From the NCBI GenBank assembly GCA_964637655.1, contig CAZWUZ010000128.1, positions 1 to 10,302 of the forward strand: a DNA stretch of 10,302 nt. The letters are read 5' to 3'. The position numbers and the translations under genes were made by a program. Positions within the stretch are counted from its first letter, which is position 1. Each line of letters opens with the position of its first letter. The DNA is from CAZWUZ01 sp964637655 [NCBI: uncultured bacterium]. Lineage in GTDB: Bacteria; DAOPZR01. Below are positions 5,394 through 10,302 of the stretch, piece after piece. The notes beneath the pieces are model-generated. The model ran no database searches. It was given only the letters and a program-made list of their open reading frames with translations, and was not told the origin of the DNA.

Positions 5394-5837
5394 ATGGAAA
5401 CGCAACCGGACAATCAGGGCGTGCAGCCGATGCAGGTGGTGGCCGTCGTTGCCGGCTGGGCCACGGACATCGTCAGTACGCAGGTGTTCGGGGTTGCGCT
5501 CGGCCTGCTGCTTGGTCTCATCGCCGCGCTGAACAGCGACGTACTCGACATCGAAGCTCTGGCTGAATCGACGGGATTTTTGCTCTTTCTGCTTCCCTGC
5601 GGTCTTGCCTTTACCGTGCTGGGCGGCGGCATAGCGGGTGTCGTCGCGCGGCGCGACCCGGTCTGGCATGCGCTGGCGGCCGGCATCCTCTCGCTGCTGA
5701 CGTCGATTCTCATGCTGCTGGGCGGTCATGAGCAGCCGTTCTGGTTCACGGTCACCGGCATCGTGCTGACGCTGCCGGCGGCGCTGCTGGGCGGTTTCTT
5801 CGCCGGGCTCATCAACCGCAAATTTAATCGCGCATAA
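5394..5837 (+). CDS. Multi-pass inner-membrane protein, unknown function
   Basis: The product has 147 residues and several hydrophobic segments at about 14-46, 61-84, 91-110 and 115-140, with Gly- and Ala-rich helices (GVALGLLLGLIAAL, TVLGGGIAGVVA, LLGGFFAGLI). The C-terminus NRKFNRA is basic and probably cytoplasmic. I cannot assign a family; it resembles small Gly-rich four-helix membrane proteins of the DUF type. ATG 5394 is preferred because a near-consensus promoter places +1 on or next to it; an upstream in-frame ATG at 5292 would put the promoter inside the gene and adds a poorly structured basic stretch. No ribosome site precedes the ATG, consistent with leaderless translation. It converges with the PHP gene across a tandem repeat. 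Confidence 0.75.
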   Translation: METQPDNQGVQPMQVVAVVAGWATDIVSTQVFGVALGLLLGLIAALNSDVLDIEALAESTGFLLFLLPCGLAFTVLGGGIAGVVARRDPVWHALAAGILSLLTSILMLLGGHEQPFWFTVTGIVLTLPAALLGGFFAGLINRKFNRA

Positions 5838-5847
5838 CGTCCCGTTT

Positions 5848-5897
5848 CTGAAAGTGTGTGTCCCCTTTTTCGAAAGTGTGTGTCCCCTTTTTTCAGG
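5848..5897. repeat. Tandem repeat, two 22-bp units, between convergent genes
   Basis: GAAAGTGTGTGTCCCCTTTT plus one T occurs at 5850-5870 and again at 5872-5892 without mismatch. CTGAAA at 5848 and TTTCAG at 5891-5896 close the block as short inverted ends. The repeat supplies the PHP stop codon (5895-5893) and lies 10 bases after the stop of the membrane-protein gene. A related single unit is at 346-374. Confidence 0.8.
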
Positions 5898-6636
5898 AGA
5901 CGTGTTCGCGGGGGCGGCGCTGCGGGTGGCGGGGCTGCAGCCATGACTCGAGCCGCGCGCGGTCAGCATTGAGCACCAGCTCCTCCGGGAATCCCGTCTC
6001 TGCCAGTGCGGCCATGCTCCCGCTGAAACAGCCGATCTGCCCCTGATGGTGCGCATCGCTGGTCACGATGACCGGCACGTCATGCTGCCGTCATAGCGCA
6101 AGCATACGGTGTAACTCCGCGCGGCAGTCGCCGCGATTGGTGAGGAAGGAGCGGTTGTTGAGTTCGCAGGCAACATTGGCGCGTGCGGCAGCGGCAATGA
6201 CTGCCTCGAGGTCGACGGGAAAGTGCGGGTTGGCGACATGCGCGAGGCAGTCGACGGACGGGCGGGCGAGCGCGGCGAGTGTCGCCGCGGTGTTGGTCGC
6301 GGAATTACCTTCACCATAGACGGTGTAGGGATGCAGCCCGATCAGGACGAAATCGAGTGCAGCGCGCAGGTGGTCATCGAGATCGAGCGTGCCCGCCGCA
6401 TCGGTGATATTGACCTCGGCCCCCGCGAGGATGCGCACCCCGCTCAGTTCCTCGGGGACCAGCGAATTGCAGCGGAAGTAGAGGAAGGAGGGGGCGCCCG
6501 GGATGGCGGGCCCGTGGTCGGTGACCGCCATGAGTTCGAGTCCGCGCGCGGCGGCGGCAGCGGCATTTTCCGCGAGCGAGCCGAAGGCGTGCCCGCTGGC
6601 AATGGTATGGGTGTGCATATCGGCAATGATGCGCAT
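5893..6636 (-). pseudogene. ycdX: YcdX-type PHP phosphatase with in-frame TGA at codon 182
   Basis: From ATG 6636 (GGGAG seven bases before it) the frame encodes a 247-residue PHP-domain protein if TGA 6093-6091 is read through; E. coli YcdX has 245. YcdX is a trinuclear-metal phosphatase of the PHP superfamily. All nine expected ligands can be placed: H8 and H10 (DMHTHT), H16, H41 (TDHGP), E74 (AGAEVN), H102 (GLHPYT), H133 (LAHVANPHF), and, past the TGA, D194 and H196 (VTSDAHH). The stop leaves 181 residues lacking the last two ligands and the final strands, so the short product should be inactive. The frame resumes without shift (RQHDVPVIVTSDAHH), so only one codon is affected. Most likely a nonsense mutation or sequencing error; readthrough or recoding cannot be excluded. 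Confidence 0.85.
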
Positions 6637-6649
6637 TATCGTCTCCCGC

Positions 6650-6678
6650 TTGTCTTTATCCGCTGCGCGGTGTATACA
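6650..6678 (+). promoter_or_regulatory. Promoter for the M20 hydrolase gene
   Basis: TTGTCT (6650-6655), a 17-bp spacer and TATACA (6673-6678) place +1 near 6685, 26 bases before the GTG at 6711. The -10 box overlaps that of the opposite promoter. Confidence 0.5.
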
Positions 6679-6680
6679 CC
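6669..6680. promoter_or_regulatory. 12-bp perfect palindrome, candidate shared operator
   Basis: GGTGTATACACC is a perfect palindrome lying midway in the 74-bp gap between the divergent PHP and M20 genes and covering the -10 boxes of both promoters. A dimeric regulator bound here would block both. Confidence 0.55.
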
Positions 6681-6699
6681 CTGCAGGACAGGTCGTCAA
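6671..6699 (-). promoter_or_regulatory. Promoter for the PHP gene
   Basis: On the minus strand TTGACG (6699-6694), a 17-bp spacer and TATACA (6676-6671) place +1 near 6664, 28 bases before ATG 6636. This is the better of the two divergent promoters at the -35 box. Confidence 0.6.
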
Positions 6700-6710
6700 G
6701 GAGCGGAGCA

Positions 6711-7895
6711 GTGCACACAGACATCGCGGCGCTGGCACAGCGGCTGGTGCGTGTGCCCGGCGTGACGGGGCAGGAAGGCGATATCGCGCGCGAATACTGC
6801 GCGGCGGCGCGAGCACTTGGGTTGCAGGCGGAGACGGATGCCGTCGGCAATGTCATCGTGCGCAAGCCGGGCCATGGCAGCGGACCGCGCCTCGCGCTGA
6901 GCGGGCATCTCGACACGGTGCCGGCCGACCCGTCGCGCTGGACGGTCCCCCCCCACGCGGGACTCATCCGCGACGGCATGCTCTACGGGCGCGGGGCGGC
7001 GGACATGCGCGGCATGCTGGCGGTGCTGCTGGCGGTGGCGGCGGAGACGAAACGTGCGGGGGAGACGGTGATCATCGCCACGGCCGGCGAGGAGTTGTAC
7101 GAAGGGGCGACACTCGGCCCGGCGCTCGACGCGGCAGCTCCGGATATACTGATCATCGGCGAGGCGACGGAGTGCGAACTGGCCATCGCGCAGCGCGGGC
7201 GCGCGGAGTACGACGTGCGCGCCTACGGGGTGCCGACCCACGCGTCACACGGGAAAACCGCGGCCAATCCGGTGGAACAACTGGCGGCGCTGGTGTCGCA
7301 GCTGCGTGAATTGCCGGCCACCGCGCGGCATCCGCTCTGCGGCGAGCGGGTCATCGTGCCGACCGATATCGGGATTGTCGCCGGGGGCGGACTCGACGGG
7401 CGGGGCGGGAACTCGACTGTGCCGGCGGAAGCGTATCTGACGGTGGAAGTACGGACGTTGCCGGGCGACAGCGAGGAGATGCTGACGTCGCTGCTGCAGC
7501 AGCAGGCGCAGGCGGCGGTGGCCGGACTCCCCGCGCCACCGCGCGCGCTGCGTGTCGCGATAGCCGAAACGGAGTTTCTCACCTGGACAGGGGCACGTCT
7601 GGCAGTGCGCAAGCATGCCCCGGCCTGGGAAACGGCGGCGGACATGCCCGCTATCGTGGCGGTGCAGCAGGCGCTGCGTGCGGCGGGGCAGGCCGGCACA
7701 CTGCGCGCCTTTTCCTTCTGCACCGACGCGAGCGCGGCAGTGGCCTACCGGCAGCGTCATCCGGAAGCCCGACTCACGGTGTTCGGCTACGGGGCGGGAC
7801 GCGAGGATGCGGCGCATCGCGACGATGAGCATATCGCCATCGCGGCATTGCAGCAGGCGGCGCACGGGCTGCTGGCAATCAGCAACGCCCTCTGA
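6711..7895 (+). CDS. M20-family metallohydrolase (ArgE/DapE/YgeY-like)
   Basis: This 394-residue cytoplasmic enzyme belongs to the M20 di-zinc peptidases/deacylases, which cleave amide bonds in small acylated amino acids or ureido compounds. Metal and catalytic residues are in place: H66 and D68 (SGHLDTV), D98 (GRGAADMRG), E127-E128 (TAGEE), E151 (IGEATE), H369 (AAHRDDEH); the lid/dimerisation domain has THASHG at 176-181. The TWTG...PAW stretch (291-306) and FSFCTDAS followed by a GYGAG.E..AH end recall YgeY-type hydrolases, but LysK, ArgE and DapE share much of this, so the substrate is open. The start is GTG 6711 with AAGGAG upstream. It is divergent from the PHP gene, sharing a palindromic promoter region, and converges with the channel gene with 16 bases between stops. 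Confidence 0.9.
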   Translation: MHTDIAALAQRLVRVPGVTGQEGDIAREYCAAARALGLQAETDAVGNVIVRKPGHGSGPRLALSGHLDTVPADPSRWTVPPHAGLIRDGMLYGRGAADMRGMLAVLLAVAAETKRAGETVIIATAGEELYEGATLGPALDAAAPDILIIGEATECELAIAQRGRAEYDVRAYGVPTHASHGKTAANPVEQLAALVSQLRELPATARHPLCGERVIVPTDIGIVAGGGLDGRGGNSTVPAEAYLTVEVRTLPGDSEEMLTSLLQQQAQAAVAGLPAPPRALRVAIAETEFLTWTGARLAVRKHAPAWETAADMPAIVAVQQALRAAGQAGTLRAFSFCTDASAAVAYRQRHPEARLTVFGYGAGREDAAHRDDEHIAIAALQQAAHGLLAISNAL

Positions 7896-7911
7896 CAGCG
7901 TGCGGTTGAGG

Positions 7912-9009
7912 TCAGGCGGCTGAGGCGAAAACCAGCGCGAGCCCGGTGGTGACGAAGATGACCGGCACGGCCCACGAAATGAAGTGGAAGAGCTGTTCCT
8001 GAACGAACGGGCCGAACCAGCGGGCCGGGAGCCGGTAGCGGTAGAAGGCGACGGTGATGAGCAGGCCCGCCGCGAGGGCAACGTAGTTGAGGGCGATGAG
8101 ACGGGTTACCGTGTTGTCGACGGCGGCAACCGCAGGATACGCGGCCCCGATCGAAAAACTGAGGGCAATGACGGCGAAGAGCCCGCCAATTACGACGTTG
8201 GCCAGTTCAAAGGCCTCGACCGTGAACCCGCCTTCGCTGTCCGCCCGGTTCATCCAGGTGGCCATGAAGGGGATGAGCAGCGAGGCGAAGAGCGGGATGA
8301 AGATGGTATAGATCGTACTGACTGCCTGACGCTGCACATCGAGCGTCGCGACGACGGTGGCGTAGCGGTCGCCATTCCACCCCTTGATCACATCCTTGCG
8401 CAGGTTGGCGAGACCCGGCACCCAGCCGTCAAAACTCAATTCGCGCGCCGCGCGGGTGAAATCCACGTCGGCGCGCCGGAAGCCGAGGTCGACGGCTTCG
8501 ACTGCCTGTTCGTTGACGGCGATGGAGACCTGCAGTGGCTGATGGTCGAAAGGAAAACGCGCGACATCGACCGGGGTCTTGTACACGGCGGTGGTGCGCA
8601 CGATCAGTTCGACTGTGCCGTCCGGCATGATGCGCAGACGGCGTTCGGTGAGTGACGGTTCACCGGTGCGGTTGAGGAAGCGGACCGGCGGCGTCCAGAT
8701 CCGGGCAATCCGGGCTTCGGCCGCGGACATGCGGTATTCCTTGTAGCCGTGCAGTCCCTCTGCGGCGGGATACCTGAGGCGCGGATCCTCCCAGGTGAGG
8801 CGCAGGTCGGTGGTCGCCTCGAACGTGCCCTGGTTGTCGTCGAAATATTCGACGTGATTGAAAAAGAGCGCGGTGCGCACGAGGACCGGCAGCCCCCGGC
8901 CCGTGGGGATGGACTGCAGGGCGGCGGCGGTATCGGCCGCGGCGACAGCTGCCGGCAGCAGGAGGAGCGCAAGGCCGAGGAGAACCGGCCGGGCGAACAG
9001 GCGACGCAT
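7912..9009 (-). CDS. Prokaryotic pentameric ligand-gated ion channel (pro-loop/Cys-loop family)
   Basis: The product has 365 residues: a signal peptide (MRRLFARPVLLGLALLLLPA, cleavage near AAA-D at 24-26), a periplasmic ligand-binding beta-sandwich (about 30-228), and four membrane helices at about 230-253, 267-291, 303-325 and 341-363. Hallmarks are the LTWEDPRL motif (71-78) and the FPFD pro-loop (152-155, RFPFDHQPL); there are no cysteines, as usual in bacterial members, and the loop between helices 3 and 4 is short. These proteins form pentameric, ligand- or pH-gated cation or anion channels of the inner membrane. GGAGGGG before ATG 9009 fixes the start, and TGATG couples it to the upstream sensor gene. 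E265 and E268 near the predicted cytoplasmic end of helix 2 could form the selectivity ring. Ligand unknown. Confidence 0.9.
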   Translation of the reverse strand: MRRLFARPVLLGLALLLLPAAVAAADTAAALQSIPTGRGLPVLVRTALFFNHVEYFDDNQGTFEATTDLRLTWEDPRLRYPAAEGLHGYKEYRMSAAEARIARIWTPPVRFLNRTGEPSLTERRLRIMPDGTVELIVRTTAVYKTPVDVARFPFDHQPLQVSIAVNEQAVEAVDLGFRRADVDFTRAARELSFDGWVPGLANLRKDVIKGWNGDRYATVVATLDVQRQAVSTIYTIFIPLFASLLIPFMATWMNRADSEGGFTVEAFELANVVIGGLFAVIALSFSIGAAYPAVAAVDNTVTRLIALNYVALAAGLLITVAFYRYRLPARWFGPFVQEQLFHFISWAVPVIFVTTGLALVFASAA

Positions 9010-10136
9010 CAGCGTTCCCCTCCGGTTTTCTCCGTTCCGTGGTCGCGGGTGCGCAGGCGTTCGCACGCTTCGGCCAGTTCCCTGATCTCGGCGCCGGCTG
9101 ACGGCGGCGGCACGATCGGCTCCCCGCCGGCGTCAACCTGCCGGCTGAGCGCGGCCAGCGGCTGGAGGAGCATGCCCCGGATCACGGTGAGCATCACGCC
9201 GATGAGACCGATCGCGGCGAGGATGCCGAGCAGCGTCTGCCAGACGAGCGCGGAACGGTCCGCGGAGCGGAGCGCGCTGAAATCGCCGGCCATGGCGATG
9301 ACTCCGATCTGTTTGCGGGCGTAGTTGTAGACCGGGAAGAGGAGGACGCCGTAGGGGACGCTGGCGCTCTCCCTGAGCACGTGGGCCTCTTCCGTGACGG
9401 AGAGATCCGCACCGGTGACGAGAGAGCGCAGCAGCGCGGTATGGGTCGAATGGAAATTGATGAAATCGCCGCAGCGGTTCTGGTCGTTGAAGACCTCGCC
9501 CGTGAGCGAGGTGGCGGTCTCGCGGAGCAGTTTCTCCTCGACGAAGAAGGCCAGTTCGAACCCGTAGGCGTTTTTCAGTTCGTCGAGGAGCGGGGCGAAC
9601 TCGTAGGCGATCTCGCAACTGCCGTTCGGCTGGCCCGTCGCATCGGTCATCGGCAGCGTGCCGAAAATACCGATGCCCGAGGTGGTGATCTTCGCCCCCT
9701 TGCGGATCGCGTGCTCCCGGTTCACCTCGACGACGATGTGGCGGTAGGCGGACTGGTCCTCACCGAACTTGGCGGGATTGTGGACGCGGAGGAAGGAAGT
9801 CGCTGGCGGCAGGTGGAACTGGGCCTGGCTGACCCCGTATTTCTCCTGCTGGACGGTGAAGGCCGCCCGGGTCGCGGCGAGGAGCGCCGCGCGGTCGCGC
9901 GCGGCAAAGGCCCGGCGTACTTCCGGCATGGCCGCGAGCAGCTCGGCCGTGGCGATGGCTTTCCCCTCGGCCCCGCGCAGTTTCGACTGGAGGATCCGGG
10001 ACATCAGGGTGTACTGCGTCTCCGCAAAGGAACTGGCCATCTGCCGGGAGATGGCGATGCTGACGCAGGAGACCACGGCGGTGACGATGAGTACGGCGGC
10101 AGTCAGTACTGTCGTGGCGCTGGTGCGGAAGGTCAT
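9009..10136 (-). CDS. dCache_3-type periplasmic sensor with HAMP-like tail and no output domain
   Basis: The 375-residue protein has a membrane anchor at about 9-31, a periplasmic region of about 265 residues, a second membrane helix at about 297-320 and a short cytoplasmic tail. The periplasmic part matches the double-Cache (dCache_3) pattern of chemoreceptors and sensor kinases: SFLRVHNPAKFGEDQSAYRH (114-133), VVEVNR, then GIGIFGTLPMTD (154-165), SCEIAYEFAPLLDELK and a second half ending in LLFPVYNYARKQIGVIAMAG. The tail (320-362) looks like HAMP (PLAALSRQVDAGG, AEIRELAEACERLR), then stops; no kinase, cyclase or methyl-accepting domain follows. GAGGAAC precedes ATG 10136. It is first in an operon with the ligand-gated channel, its stop overlapping the channel start. 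I infer that it senses a small molecule for that channel; a remnant of a truncated chemoreceptor is the alternative. Confidence 0.85.
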   Translation of the reverse strand: MTFRTSATTVLTAAVLIVTAVVSCVSIAISRQMASSFAETQYTLMSRILQSKLRGAEGKAIATAELLAAMPEVRRAFAARDRAALLAATRAAFTVQQEKYGVSQAQFHLPPATSFLRVHNPAKFGEDQSAYRHIVVEVNREHAIRKGAKITTSGIGIFGTLPMTDATGQPNGSCEIAYEFAPLLDELKNAYGFELAFFVEEKLLRETATSLTGEVFNDQNRCGDFINFHSTHTALLRSLVTGADLSVTEEAHVLRESASVPYGVLLFPVYNYARKQIGVIAMAGDFSALRSADRSALVWQTLLGILAAIGLIGVMLTVIRGMLLQPLAALSRQVDAGGEPIVPPPSAGAEIRELAEACERLRTRDHGTEKTGGER

Positions 10137-10194
10137 GGGACGTTCCTCTGTATTTTGGTGCCTGCGGCCCGGTGCGGGGCATCAGGGTTGGCGT

Positions 10195-10223
10195 ACTGTA
10201 GCACCCAGCCACCTCCGTGTCAA
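10195..10223 (-). promoter_or_regulatory. Promoter of the sensor/channel operon
   Basis: On the minus strand TTGACA (10223-10218), a 17-bp spacer and TACAGT (10200-10195) with a TGC extension (extended -10) place +1 near 10188, about 52 bases before ATG 10136. Confidence 0.75.
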
Positions 10224-10228
10224 AAACA

Positions 10229-10257
10229 TTGACGGCAGACAGGCAGGGTGCTACGAT
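10229..10257 (+). promoter_or_regulatory. Divergent promoter for the gene at the right edge
   Basis: TTGACG (10229-10234), a 17-bp spacer and TACGAT (10252-10257), again with a TGC extension, place +1 near 10264. Its -35 box is five bases from the -35 box of the opposite promoter. Confidence 0.7.
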
Positions 10258-10292
10258 ACGGTGGCACGCAACGGTGCCGCGGAGGCGAATTG

Positions 10293-10302
10293 ATGAGCAT
10301 CA
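10293..10302 (+). CDS. Start of a gene cut by the window edge
   Basis: ATG AGC ATC follows a GGAGG ribosome site at 10281-10285 with seven bases between, downstream of a good promoter. Only three codons are visible, so the product is unknown. Its mirror-image promoter suggests joint control with the sensor/channel operon. Confidence 0.6.

Larger units (their letters stand above)
10192..10260. repeat. Imperfect inverted repeat spanning two divergent promoters
   Basis: Arms 10192-10210 and 10242-10260 are inverted copies at 16 of 19 positions, both carrying GGGTGCTAC followed by two variable bases and TACG. Each arm covers a -10 box, and the -35 boxes lie between them, so the two promoters are near mirror images. 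Confidence 0.7.

Noticed and set aside
4911-6056. 381-codon open frame on the minus strand
   Set aside because: It runs antisense through the membrane-protein gene and across the tandem repeat, lacks a ribosome site, and its translation is rich in Arg, Gln and His, as expected of a GC-rich shadow frame.
6091-6093. Selenocysteine at the PHP-gene UGA as a firm call
   Set aside because: The hairpin starts at the UGA itself and its loop is too close for the bacterial SECIS geometry I know; no selenium gene is in the window. Kept only as a question.
7893-7914. Terminator between the convergent M20 and channel genes
   Set aside because: Only 16 bases separate the stops and I see no stem followed by a T-run on either strand.
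9381-10232. 283-codon open frame on the plus strand opposite the sensor gene
   Set aside because: Gly-, Glu- and Arg-rich antisense shadow; the minus strand has membrane helices, a Cache pattern and a ribosome site. The same holds for long frames at 7245-8081 (minus) and 7984-8655 (plus).

Overview
The window joins an accessory region (about 1-5.3 kb, mixed base composition, full of toxin-antitoxin modules and gene remnants) to a visibly GC-richer, chromosome-like region (about 5.4-10.3 kb). The sigma70-type promoters with 17-bp spacers, the Shine-Dalgarno sites and the gene families suggest a Proteobacterium, perhaps a gammaproteobacterium. No rRNA, tRNA or strongly diagnostic housekeeping gene is present, so the placement is only a guess.

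Accessory region. On the minus strand an intact type IV AbiEi/AbiEii pair (375-1969) lies behind an AT-rich promoter with two inverted repeats. Next come a decayed remnant of a Fis-type helix-turn-helix protein (2079-2285) and an intact plus-strand DUF433/DUF5615 pair (2408-3009). A small membrane protein (3098-3406) follows. A second DUF433 antitoxin on the minus strand (3453-3704) retains only about ten codons of its DUF5615 toxin. A 53-codon gene (3864-4025) and a 70-codon antitoxin-like gene (4123-4335) follow, the latter overlapping a PIN-domain toxin (4332-4787) that has an in-frame TAA right after its first catalytic aspartate. A direct repeat of about 36 bp flanks the two DUF433 modules. 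Two of the four toxin genes are thus broken while the small partner genes stay open.

GC-rich region. A 147-residue membrane protein (5394-5837) has a textbook promoter placed so that the mRNA should be leaderless. A 22-bp-period tandem repeat separates it from a convergent YcdX-type PHP phosphatase (5893-6636), which has all nine expected metal ligands but an in-frame TGA at codon 182, before the last two. A divergently transcribed M20 metallohydrolase (6711-7895) shares a 74-bp intergenic region with it, in which the two -10 boxes overlap on a 12-bp perfect palindrome.

The most interesting unit is the minus-strand operon 10136-7912. It encodes a periplasmic dCache_3-type sensor with a HAMP-like segment but no output domain, translationally coupled (TGATG) to a prokaryotic pentameric ligand-gated ion channel with signal peptide, FPFD pro-loop and four membrane segments. 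I infer a two-protein sensor/channel system, comparable in concept to channels with fused N-terminal sensory domains. Its promoter is a near mirror image of a divergent promoter driving a gene that runs off the right edge.
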